Made by a program: the position numbers and the translations under genes. 64,000 nucleotides of DNA from Acholoe squamosa (lineage: Eukaryota; Annelida; Polychaeta; Phyllodocida; Polynoidae), in the NCBI GenBank assembly GCA_949317995.1, contig OX439037.1, positions 52,176,080 to 52,240,079 of the forward strand, written 5' to 3'. Every line of letters begins with the position of its first letter. Positions within the stretch are counted from its first letter, which is position 1. Positions 52,806 through 63,664 of the stretch are shown here, one piece after another. The notes under the pieces are model-generated. The model was not told the origin of the DNA. It saw only the letters and a list, made by a program, of their open reading frames with translations, and ran no database searches.

Positions 52806-53085
52806 ATGTAGTAAAATTAAGAAAGTTCCTTGGGGAAGTTGACTGTTTAACTATCTACAGATCCACCATAACCCCAGCTCTGGATTATTGCAGCCATTAT
52901 ATTGGGGGAGCCCCACAAGACGAGTTACTAAAACTACAGTGACTCCAAAATAACAGAATCCTTATATGTCTCAAGGGCCGAGTAAGGGGCAATGGTATAG
53001 CTGATCTCCATGATCGAGCTGGCTTAGAAATGCTGTCGACAAGACGAGATCGACACTTATTATGCTACATGTGGAAATACTTACT
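52806..53085 (+). mobile_element. Second fragment of LINE A
   Basis: About 275 bp (GTAAAATTAAGAAAGTTCCT to TGCTACATGTGGAAATA) nearly identical to 50958-51232, including the same TGA after the LLxLQ residues. The shared stop shows that the two pieces derive from one already defective copy or subfamily. Confidence 0.82.
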
Positions 53086-53252
53086 GTTCATGTTTATAAA
53101 CCATGTTTCGTATATAAACACCACTTTAAAGAACTTCTATTTTGTCCTTGATCATTGGACATGTATACGAGCGAATAAATTTCGTATGAATAATAAAGTA
53201 AAACCCTAATTATTTAGGTGCAATCCAAGTTCGAAACTTCATGAAATGGAAA

Positions 53253-53828
53253 TTAGGGTTTTGGAGCGAACAGAGCCGCTAAGCCTGCGGTAACTTTGAA
53301 TGAAGAAGTTTTTGGTAAGTATTGCTTCATGCCTTGGTAGGACCTCCATGTCCCATGTCTAGCCAGATCATCCTTGCTACATTTTGCCATGAGAGTTGCC
53401 TGGACACCTCCTCTGCGGAGGGAGTGCATTGTAACATCAAGTGCATATTGGCAGCCCTTGCTGTGGAGAGCAGCCTGCATTACCACAGCCATTTGTGATG
53501 GAATTAGAGGAGTGCACATGGGTGTCATAAATGCAGGATCATACGACTCCCAGGCATTGGCAGGGCAGGCAGGGCTGCCAAAAATCCTTGGTAGTGCCAG
53601 GACTGTAGGTGGAGCAGAACTCTTTATAGTCTTAGAGGTTCTGTTGGGAATATATAGACCCTCATTACAAGTTGTGATATCCTTCCTCAGAAGGGTGTGA
53701 GGTCCTCTCCATAAAAGGACTGATGGTGAGAGTAGGTTTGAGGACCTTAAGAACGAGAAAAAACCAATACACATGGCAGCCTTCACAACTGGACCGCTAA
53801 GGGCCTTATCAAGATAGTCCCACGCCAC
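53253..53828 (-). pseudogene. DIRS element 2 tyrosine recombinase catalytic domain
   Basis: First catalytic arginine in GFFSFLRSSNLL, HxxR box TMHSLRRGGVQATL, second histidine region ARHGTWRSYQGMKQYLP with the candidate tyrosine nucleophile. This domain itself is uninterrupted to the stop at 53253; the N-terminal part (53830-54200) is degraded. Confidence 0.8.
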
Positions 53829-54213
53829 CAGTAGATCAGAGGGGGTGAGAGGAGGGGGGCTGGAGATGGCACATGAAGATTTAGATTCTCAGCACCTTTT
53901 GCCACCCTCTTAGCATGGTGAGATTGGAGATTATCAGGTGTACCTCCTCGATTGAGGATCCACTGGACAGCACCCGACGTGTAGCACTTTCTGGAAGTCG
54001 GATGGCGGAGTGAATTTGCTAGGTACTACTGGTACATGCATGCGTCATTTATTGATGGGTTGAGAATCTCGACTCCGTAGTGTAAGGCGAATGTGAGGTA
54101 CATAGTCGCATGTCTCAGCCTATTTTCATGAGTTTTCTGGGAGATAGCTGAGTTGTATGATGTTAGAGTCTGATCACCCAATGGTGTACCTGCAGAGATA
54201 GTTAGAGCATATA

Positions 54214-54966
54214 CTAAATTCTTGAGAAGAGCAGGGATGGGAGAATTGGGTCAAGTCTCCTGAGACCCCTCTGTGTGACCATGAGGTGTGCTTTGGTTCG
54301 CATAGTCTCACTGTCATGCGCTCTGCTCAAAGCATCCGCCAGGGGGATGAGCTTGCCCAGCTTATGTCTGATAGAAACACACTGGTCCTTAAGAGCTGCC
54401 TCCAGCCACATCTGGTGGGAGCATGCAGCCAATATGTGGTCCTTGGTGCGGCCTGTGTGGAGGGCAAGTCTGGAAGAGATGTTATCTGTGTATATCACTA
54501 TTAACATTCCTACAGAGTAGTAAAAGTCCTGTACGCAGTCACAAGGTTGACTGCTTCACTCTGTGATATGTGAGTACATAGTGACTTATGCTCATCATCA
54601 CACTGAATCCGGTAGTAATCTGAGTTCCCACCTCCACCTGTAAGGGAAGAATCACACTCGATTATATATTCCTGGAGGTCAGGCTGGAGGAGTCTGACTC
54701 CATTTGTTCTCTCAGCATAGAGCTGGAACCATAGGACGTCAGCCTTGAATCCTGGGGGTAGGCCTATGAATCCACTGGCAGGAGCATTGTCCAGTGTGCC
54801 CAGTATCCTGCAAATGAAAGTACAAGCATGTGGGAGGCACCTTGAAATATGCACCAACTTGCCAGCTAAGGACTATTTGCTTCCTTGTTGCACGAGACTT
54901 GAATGACCAATGTTCACACTCTGTAACCACCTCCTCTAGTTTAGTAGAAGGGACTGAGACAATCAT
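54214..54966 (-). pseudogene. DIRS element 2 RT thumb end and RNase H
   Basis: MIVSVPSTKLEEVVTECEHW (54966) then, in other frames, LLQPDLQEYIIECDSSLTGG and TDNISSRLALHTGRTKDHIL, RHKLGKLIPLADALSRAHD. Ends at 54214. Confidence 0.75.
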
Positions 54967-55868
54967 TTAGGTAGAGTTCACTAAGAAGCCCAGCCACTGG
55001 AGGTCTTGGGTAGATGGAGTGCACTTTTTGGGGGCCAAGGCAAGGCCAAGGTCTGCTGCAAGTGAAAGGAATGTGTTATAAGAGAGCCAAGCTCTCTGTT
55101 CTGTTTGCTCAATCCCACAGAAGTCATCCAAGTAGACAAGCACTGTAAAGCCAAACTTCTCATGAGATAAGCTACCGCTGAGGTCGTTCTTTAGCATGTG
55201 CCACCCAACAGTCTACACCCAAAACTTGGGCAGACATCCAGGTACGTGGACCCATTATGTGTGAAACATAACGGAGGTATATCAGCTGGATCCAGCCTAA
55301 GTTGTCTGTAAGCCCTCTGGAGGTCTGCACCCCACATAAAAGAACCTCAGCCAGTGAGTTTAAGGTATGTGGCAAGGTCCTCCACAGTGGGAAGGGTATA
55401 TGCATGTGGGCGGCCCTCAAAACAATTTTTGGTAATACCAGAGTTGACTGTATTCCTCCCTTCTGGAAATGATAGGTCCAAGATCACAAGCCTCTCCTGT
55501 GAGTTTTTCTTTGGCTGGGTAAGAAGAAGAGCAGTGTGAGACCAAGGTGAGAAGGGAGGGGTAGGGAACGGGCCTATAATTCCCCCAACTCGTAGTTCTT
55601 TGTCAATGAAATCCTGTGCCTGCTGGAGGAAATCCAAAGCAGATAAGTGATTAGAAGCACAATGGTCAGGTGGCTGTGGTGCTGTGTAACCCACGGGCCA
55701 ACTAAACTCAAGATAATCACACAATGATTTATCATGATAGTCAGAGAGGTAGTGTCTCCATACCGGTATGTTAAGGCCAGATGGTACCAGTATCCTAGCC
55801 TCTAGGTGGTTTGGAAGACCTGTATTTTCTGACCGTTGTATACAATTGATCATAGAGAGGGGAGACAT
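54967..55868 (-). pseudogene. DIRS element 2 reverse transcriptase
   Basis: GGIIGPFPTPPFSPWSHTAL, RLVILDLSFPEGRNTVNSGI, VEDLATYLKLTG, a stop near 55347, then MWGADLQRAYRQLRLDP-like sequence and FTVLVYLDDFCGIEQTEQ (catalytic YLDD) with QDLQWLGFLVNST. At least two frame breaks. Confidence 0.78.
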
Positions 55869-56223
55869 GCCAGATCTCTGGGACTATATGAGGCCATATC
55901 TCTTGTTTGATAGGGGCATACTGGTATGGGGAGATACCTATGAGTTTCGGCTCTATGACGTCCTGGAAAGAAGCCAAATTTTTCTGTACTTGAGAATGAA
56001 CCAATACATGCACATCATCAACATTGTCAGTAGGTGTATAACAGTCAAGTGGGGTAGAATCATTAGCACAGGTATTTACAGAGTTTACCTCTGGAAGGGG
56101 ACCACCTAGGAAATATCCACCTGGTTGGTCGAGATCTTCCTTCTGTGAGTATTTCTTCCATAGAAACAGGACATGTCTGAGAAATTACACTTACTCCAGG
56201 AACATCTTTAGTACTGCTGCCGG

Positions 56224-57290
56224 TCAGAGCCCGCTTGCTGCTGAAAGGGCTAGTGGAGAGACTTGGCAAACATGCGACCCCTGTTGCGGCATCCAACCTT
56301 CGGGTGTATCAGTCCTATTTATCGGGGGACGGAGTGGTGGGTGAGGCTTAGGCTTGTCAGACTTGTTGGAAGATTTAGCAGCAGGATCATCAGTGGAAAA
56401 AAGACTGCCTGCAGTATAGTGAGATCCAGAGGTTTGCATGTTATTGATCTCAGCAGAATCAAACCACGTGATAAGGCCCTCCGCTATCTTGGTTAGAAGA
56501 GCCTCGGACCAGTCCCTCACCTGACCCCACTTGAAGTCTTTAGCGTCCTCCAGGACCTGATATATAAGTGTTGCTATACAAGGCCTTACATCCTGAGTAG
56601 TGTTAGGGTCCTTCATCAACCTGAAGAGCCCCCATACATACTCAGCAGTGGTGAGGGATCTTAGGGTGGTTTTCTGGTGAGTAGGACCCCTAAACACGTT
56701 GTTATGAGGATGAGTAGGCCTACCTTTTATAGTTGACAGCTGCTGGGCTGTGGCCAGCAGAGTTTAAACTTGTGAAGAGATGATCGGGTCAGATGCAGAT
56801 GATGAAGACACCGGCAACAGCTGAGACGCAGCAGGGGCAGCTGCCGCATTCAGCAAGGTAAAGACGTCATCATGCCAGGCAGGGTGCGTACCAGTGACAG
56901 CAGTAGATGCCACGTGGGCAGGATGGCTGTCAGCAGAGGCCGGGCGGGTGTAGGGCTCAGGCCTGCGCCTATGCTTGTGTCACTGGGGCCCCGGGGAAGG
57001 CGAAGCAGCAGACAAAACACTGTTATCAGAGTCCCCAAGCTGTGCTGTTTCACCTGACAGGAGCTTCAACTGGGCGAGGATGCTGTCAGATGTTTTCTTT
57101 ATGCCCCAAGCTCACCTTCTATCTTAGTGACACATGCCGCAATGTCAGTGTTAGAGTCAGTTCTGCTGTCATCAGGCTGCGGCAGTACAGGTTTTGCTTT
57201 GTACTTAGAAAAAGACTTACGAGCTGAGGGCTGACTCGGTTTTGCAGTCTTGGTGGCCTTTGTAGTCTTAGGCTTCGGGGAGCAGGGCAT
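56224..57290 (-). pseudogene. DIRS element 2 ORF1 (gag-like)
   Basis: ATG at 57290 opens MPCSPKPKTTKATKTAKPSQ, a basic N-terminus. After frame changes, 56697-56224 has LTTAEYVWGLFRLMKDPNTT and KDFKWGQVRDWSEALLTKI, like the conserved core of DIRS ORF1 proteins. Confidence 0.6.
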
Positions 57291-57299
57291 CCTATGTTA

Positions 57300-58080
57300 A
57301 GGTTGATGGGATTATGTGTCTAACAGTTGAAAGATAAGTTGGAGGAAAACAATAAACCTTGCCGACCTGAAGAGACCCCGAATATGTGTGTCACGTGATA
57401 TGCATAGAGTGGTTGATCTGGTCGACTGTAGAGGGCGCCAGTGGCGCATGATTTTAGTTCAGTATCACCCCTGAAGGGCGAGTTAGTGGTTTTTTGTCCA
57501 TTCACATTATCACTTAATTTCACAATTATGTCCAACGAGGACTAATTTCACTGTACAATGGCAAAAAAAATCAAGACCAAACATACCAGTTATACCTAGT
57601 TTGAGGCTGCTGAGTCTGAAAATGAGTTTAAAAAATGCCTGTTGGCTCTCAATTTTGAAATATCCATAGGGTGTCATATATATGCAGAAAATCACTCCGA
57701 GGGCTATGTAGTGTTGTCCAAACTTGTGCAACAACTTTCTTATGTCATTTCTGACATTTGTCTAGGTATTATCAATAACCTTGACACTGCTGCAAATCAT
57801 ATTTCACCCAAAAGTGTCTCCTAGGCCTCTATTATTCCGGGTGTCGAAACCAGTTTTTGGAATATTACGTGTTCGGTGTTAGCACGCTCCATATGCATAG
57901 TTGTAACAGTGTGGGTAGTCCAAAAACAAGAGACCAACTTGGATCATGCCACTAGGGGTCAAGATTTACATATATCCACACCAAATAGCCTTGATTTAAT
58001 GTACATTACATTTTAAACCCTGGTTTTGGGGTTATATTGCTTCATAATCTCTTGCGCAACAAAACAAGAGCAAGCTGCAA
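57300..58080. other. Non-coding stretch
   Basis: No gene or clear repeat supported. The first 250 bp may be the 5' region of DIRS element 2. Confidence 0.4.
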
Positions 58081-58082
58081 AA

Positions 58083-58901
58083 TGTCGAGACCCTGTTAGC
58101 TAGCACCAGAAACAGGGTTGCAACACCAGACAACCACTAGCTAAGCTGGAAAAAGGATAACCAGTGCTGTTGGTATTACAGCTAATACAAACATCAGAGT
58201 ATCAAATTTATCCCAGACCTTGTCTACTGTCAGTAGACCGTTATAGGTATTGTACTTATCATATTTATTTTTCACCTTTGACTCTACCATGTAACCCAGT
58301 GTCTGAGTCTACCCACAAGCCAAGCCATACCCATAGACCAAAGGCTGGCGGTGTCAACTGCACTCAGTGACCCCGCCTCCTCCCACTGGAGGATATGCCG
58401 TCAATCACAAGCAGCTCGCTGCATGCTGGAAATTCCTAGCAGACAATGTTTAGACCAACTCCTCCTGCTGGAGGACATGCCCATTGATCATGAGCAGCTC
58501 ACAGCATACCGGGAATTCCAAGCAGCTATATTTAGAACCATTCTGAACTCTGTGAACCCCAGTGCTATGTTTAGGATCCCCCTACATACCTGCACTGGAG
58601 TTCCCCAGTTACTATATTTAGCTCACCTGATACTATTTTTAGGATGAGCTGGGTGAGCGGCTCCTACTATAAATACCTGTAGAGGGAGCAGCTCACTTAT
58701 CTTTCCACCTTCATACTTCATACCTCACACACTCACGTGAGACCAAGGCCCTTGGCTCAAGGGCTAGGCTTGGACACTGTTGGGCACCCTTACTGTATCA
58801 CCATCTATACCTCGTGGACTTCTATGAATAAAGTGGATATCAAACTGGATTCCTGATTCGTCTGTATTCATCCTTATTCATCATTTACGGACTCGTTGAC
58901 A
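58083..58901 (+). repeat. LTR-like block with TATA box and AATAAA
   Basis: TATAAATA at 58668-58675 and AATAAA at 58827-58832, 155 bp apart, as in an LTR (U3-R-U5). Possible ends TGTCGAGACC and CTCGTTGACA. An internal imperfect duplication of about 85 bp (58368-58450 and 58458-58540, sharing CTGGAGGA and GAGCAGCTC) resembles short motifs in the 13-kb element's LTR. No partner LTR is seen in the window, so it may be a solo LTR or the promoter of the ORF1 that follows. Confidence 0.4.
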
Positions 58902-58913
58902 CTACAGTCACTT

Positions 58914-60043
58914 TTCATTTTAAGAAACGCTGTGATGACTTCTACATGAAGACGGTGGTAAACAGCAACAGTGTAGAATCTCTGTGAGACGAGCTTGAAC
59001 TGAAAGAATCTAGAATTAATGCTCTGTCCACTCAAGTCAATGAGCTCTCTAACCAAGTAACTCAACTTCTTGATCAAGACAAAGACAACAAAGAAGATAC
59101 AAAGGAAGATACAAAGAAGATACAAAGGTGCTCATAAACAAACAAGTAAAACTCCTCCAAGCCTCTGTAAATGATAATGAAATCCTTGAATGAAGGATGT
59201 GACCCATCAAGGGAGAACACCCCTCCGCAGGGATTTTTAATTCCCCATTTAGCCACCAGGGGGCATTGGAGGGCAAAATTACTGTAAAATCATTATGTTG
59301 AGCTAATTTTGATGCAGAATTCAATGGCCTCATCTAAAATGCACAATTTTCGGTAGAAATGGCCCATATTTGGATGATAAAATGAACATTTTTCATGAGA
59401 AATCAACCTATATGCCTGTTCCTGGTTGCCATGGCAACCATCCCAATAATCAAAATTTGCAGATTTTTATGCCAGATTTTGGGGATACTCACCAAAAACC
59501 CAAAACTGAAATGAAAAACTCCTTCTAGATCAAAATCTATGATAAAAATCACCATATTGTTATATATTTTTTATGAAAAAGGCTGATTTATTATGTTTTT
59601 AGATATTATTATGGCTTGTAATGTATTTAGCGCTTAATCATCGATTTCAGATATGATTAATGACCTATGTTCCATGAGGGGTTCTGACATAACTACTAGG
59701 AATATTTAACCCAATGATGTCTCTTTTTAAAGATCTTGACATGAACTTTGATAATGAATTTCCCTGCAGAGTGCTTTTGCCTGCCCGGTCACAAATGCTA
59801 TCTATTCAAGAAACTCAGAAGTCTCACACAGCTGACATTAAGAAAATCAAAAAAGATAATGATTCTCTGGTCTCTAGGCTGCAGCGTGGGGATCCCACTC
59901 TTCCATCCCCCGCTGCTTCCATGGCAGAAGATACCAGATCCCCTCCTTATAAAGAAGCTGTTCTAAATAAGGAATCTCAAATCTTTTGGGAGCCTTTCAT
60001 GGCCAGAAACCTGATTATATTAGGCCTTGATGAGCCTGAATAA
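58914..60043 (+). pseudogene. L1-like LINE ORF1, coiled-coil half (broken)
   Basis: Coiled-coil stretches LKESRINALSTQVNELSNQV and KKIKKDNDSLVSRLQRGD with stops at about 59000 and 59190; 59714-60043 continues (SPPYKEAV, FMARNLIILGLDEPE), where the GL-D-E box precedes the RRM of L1-type ORF1 proteins. A block of about 500 bp (59200-59710) without coding sense interrupts it. The protein is an RNA-binding chaperone of the LINE ribonucleoprotein. Confidence 0.6.
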
Positions 60044-60436
60044 TTTTTTTTGAACAAGTTTAAAATTTGTTGGTCATAAGAACATATGAGTTAACAAGCG
60101 GGTGAAAAGGATACAGAGTAGTAATTATGACTTATTAGACCAATAAGTTCATTGGTAGAGGCGTATCAAAAGATATTATTATGCCCCTCTCCATGGAATA
60201 TGTTTAAGAAAAGTAAATGACACATGGAAATCAGTTTGACAATGAAACATGAAACATGGCGGCATACACGGTGGTATTTAAACATCTGGGAGTAAAATTA
60301 AAAAAACAATTGTTATCATTATTGCATTGCATAGAGGATTATTGATTACAAATTTATATATAAGATTTTATACAACTGACATTATTCATGGAATAGTTTC
60401 ATTTTATCCTTAAAGGTGCCACTTTCTTTTATGTTT

Positions 60437-62190
60437 CTAGTAATAGTTACTATAAAAGAGTACAGGAGCATCATGTAAGCGAGTTTGTCTATTTGCAACC
60501 CTAATGTTAAGACCGTGTCTTACCATTTTGTGTGCATATAACATACAATGAAATTGTCTTCTGTTAACAAGTTTAGGAAGATTTGCTATATAGTGAACTC
60601 TATCAGTAGAAGTTAATATATTTAGTCCTAAACAGGTCTTGATACATTTATTTTGCAGTCGTTGGAGTTCATCTAGTAGGGTTCCCTTAGCGGTACCATA
60701 GAAAATATCAGCATAATCAATTATAGGTAGTACATATGTCTTGTAAACACGTAAGAGCACCTCATGGGAAAACATGTGCCGAAGTTTATACAATAAGAAT
60801 GATTTGAAACGTACATTTTTCATTAATGCTTTCACATGTAAATTGAATGTCATTTCCTGGTCAATCAGGATTCCTAGGTATTCATACGAATGAACACAAG
60901 ATAGTACAGATCCATTAACTAGTATGTTGGGCCTATGTAATTTTTTTAGTGTTTGGGCTGAGGAGAAAGTCATGATCTTGGTTTTACCTTCATTTATAGT
61001 TAATTTATTTTTATTTGCCCACACTATGAATTTATGTAGTGCTAGTTGTAAGGACCGTTCCAGTATATCCATAGTCGCTCCGGATACATAAAGTACACTG
61101 TCATCAGCATATAACATGGTTTTGTGTTCATCATCTGTTCCAATGCAGTCGTTTATGTACAACAGGAAAAAGAGAGGACCTAATATAGAGCCTTGAGGTA
61201 CCCCACAGGTTAGGGGTAATTCTGCTGATTTTATATTGTTAGCCATAGTACATTGTTTCCTGTTTGTAAGATAATTTCTAATTAATTCCAATTTTTTTCT
61301 TCTGATACCGTAGCGCTCTAATTTTTCTAAAAGTATTTTATAATTTACAGAATCAAATGCCTTTTTGATATCAATAAAGGCTGCTAATGTAAAATATCCA
61401 ATGTTACGATTTTTTAAGACATCATTGACAAAGAAACTAATAGAGTCAGTAGTGGATTTATCCTTTTGATATCCTCCTTAGCGTTTAGTTAATATAGAGT
61501 TTAAGGGTTCGGAGATTGCATTGTGTATTAACCTTTCTAGTATTTTACCTGGTACAGGAAGAACACTAATGGGACGATAGTTTGAGACGTTGGTGTGGTC
61601 TCCTCCTTTAGGTAGGGGGGGGTGACTACAGCAATCTTCCAACTGTTAGGAATTTTACAGGTATCGATACATAATCTAATAATTTTCGCAAACTTTTCAA
61701 CCATAGACAGCGATGCATCTTTAAATATATTAGTAGGTATATAATTGAGACAGGATGACTTAGAAGTATCAATGTCTTTTAGACACTGGGCAATTTCATC
61801 TTTGGTAACCTCGAAGTCAGGCATATCTGTTTCGCATGTTATACCATCAAAAGACCAAGGATCTGTATGCTTTTCTGTGAGTTTTGGTCCTATATTTACA
61901 AAGAATTCATTTATAAAAGAAGCAGTGTTTGATATATCTATGGTATCAGCCTTATCATTAACCAAATTAACTACCCTGTGTCCGGTCTGTTTGGATGGGA
62001 TAATTTTTTTGATACTTCTCCAAAATGCTTTAGTTTCTTTGATATTATCATCACACTCCTTTTTAAAGAAATTTCGCATTGCGGTCTCTTTTTCAAGGTT
62101 AACTTTATTTCTAATTGTTTTAGCTCTGTGCCAATCTAGGACTGACCCTGAAGTTCTTGCTTTTTTTAACATTTCATTTTTGTCGTTCAA
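60437..62190 (-). pseudogene. LINE B reverse transcriptase, nearly intact
   Basis: First part to 61537: RSIKKIIPSKQTG, FFVNIGPKLTEKH, KSSCLNYIPTNIFKDAS, IPNSWKIAVVTP. A frameshift at the G run 61613-61622 and one TAA (61482) interrupt the middle; the DIKKAFDSVNYKIL-like part is visible in the other frame. The last ORF (61291-60437) has LPLTCGVPQGSILGPLFFLL, TMLYADDSVLYVS (catalytic YADD), NEGKTKIMTF and YEYLGILID. Confidence 0.85.
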
Positions 62191-62576
62191 GTAAGTAATT
62201 TGTCATCTAGGGTGAACTTTTGTCTTTAATTTTAAATTCTCTGATAGGGCACATAGTGTCTAGGGTATCGTACATTTTTTTTTTTCGAAAATATTCCAAC
62301 AAGTTTCAGAGTTTAGAGACTCATCAAAGTTTGACCAGTCAAGATTTTTGAACTTATCGAGAAAAACAGTACCATTATAATTTTTGTAAGACCTTCCTGT
62401 AAAGTATCTATATCCAGATTTAACTGAGGCATTTTTTCATATCATATAGATCGGAAGATGATCGCTTAAGTGAATGCTAAGCGGCCCATAAGACAGGATA
62501 TTATTACAGTTTGTAAAAATTAAATCTAGGCAAGTGTTGAACCCTGCAGTTGTGGTAACACTGTTTATAAGTTGTG

Positions 62577-63050
62577 TTAGGTTGAAATTATCCATTGTTT
62601 CATATAATAAGTAAGTGCATCGACATTATAGTCTCCAATACAAATTATGTCAAATTCATCAAAGTTATCAATTTGTAGCAGAATAGCCAGCATCAAGTTG
62701 CAAAAATTAACCAGATTTCCACTAGGTGGTCTATATACATTGCAAATTAGAGTTTTTCTTGCCATACCTTTCTGTATAAAGAGCCATTGCATTTCAATAT
62801 TAGGATTAGTCTTGTTTAGATGCTGATATGCAGTAGCAGAACATGTTACTGTATCTAATATATGAGCAATCAAACCACCACCTCTAAATTCACTTATCCT
62901 ATCATGTCGATACATGTTATAACGAGAAAATCTATATAATGAGTCTTCGTCGGTCTCATTTAGAAATGTTTCAGAAAATAATAATATGTCGATATTCTTA
63001 TTGAATATGGAAGAGAGGATGTCTTCCTTAAGGTCTTGGACAGCAAATTT
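62577..63050 (-). pseudogene. LINE B endonuclease domain (partial)
   Basis: NKNIDILLFSETFLNETDED (catalytic glutamate motif), EFRGGGLIAHI, ICNVYRPPSG and DIICIGDYNVDAL are apurinic-like endonuclease motifs. The N-terminal strand is missing at the truncation point. Confidence 0.78.
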
Positions 63051-63091
63051 TCTGTCCTCTCAAAAACAGGGATTTAATCCACACGCACAGG

Positions 63092-63664
63092 ATGAGGCTC
63101 CCCCACCAGAAGATAGATCCTGGCAGACCAGCTCCAGTGAGGCTGTGGTTTAGCAATTATAAAGCCAGAAATCTGTACCTTGAAGCTTGCTCTAGACTCC
63201 GTTTCACCTATTATAGAGGCATCAAGATTGTCCCGGAGGAGTCTAGAGAAACAAGAGACAGAAGGAGGGACCTATTCCTGATAGCTGCCTACAATGGATT
63301 AGTTGGAGCCCAGACAGCGGTGGGTGAGGACAAAATCAGGGTGGATGATCACACCTACAACTTGGATAATATGGACAACATCCCACAGGAGGAACTCCCA
63401 GCTGTTCTGAGGAAAAGAGATATCCCAGACGAGGTGATTGATAAAATACAGTAGAAAGAAAAGAAGAGCCAGGGTATAAATAAGGCAGCAAAAAAGAGAT
63501 ATGAAAGAATGCTAGCTGAAAGACTAGGTAGTGGCAAGAAAACCCCATCGTCCCCGAAAAGGGAAAACATCACCTTAAGAGACCAAAGGGACCAGTCAAA
63601 CATACCAGCTAGGAATGGACCAAACACAACCAAGCCTACCTCCAAGCCAGACTCAAACACCCCC
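63092..63664 (+). pseudogene. L1-like ORF1 C-terminal domain
   Basis: PGRPAPVRLWFSNYKARNLY, LEACSRLRFTYYRGIKIVPE, ESRETRDRRRDLFLIAAYNG, DKIRVDDHTYNL is the C-terminal RNA-binding domain of L1-type ORF1 proteins (Transposase_22-like). A TAG at 63452-63454 is followed by more coding-like sequence (KKRYERMLAERLGSGKKTPS), so the stop is probably a mutation. Ends in a run of ten C residues. Confidence 0.72.

Larger units (their letters stand above)
53200..57290 (-). mobile_element. DIRS-type tyrosine-recombinase retroelement 2, degraded
   Basis: Minus-strand order ORF1, RT, RNase H, tyrosine recombinase fits DIRS/Ngaro-like elements. Every coding region is broken by stops or frameshifts. Terminal repeats are not clearly recognised; a short inverted pair AAACCCTAATT / AATTAGGGTTT flanks about 53203-53262 at its recombinase end. 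Confidence 0.78.
60044..63068 (-). mobile_element. LINE B (CR1/Jockey-like), 5'-truncated, inserted into LINE ORF1
   Basis: A T run at 60044-60051 on the + strand is the poly(A) end. It extends right to about 63068 where endonuclease sequence stops abruptly. It splits the L1-like ORF1 (58914-60043 and 63092 onward). Target duplication is uncertain (GATGAG near both ends). Confidence 0.78.
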
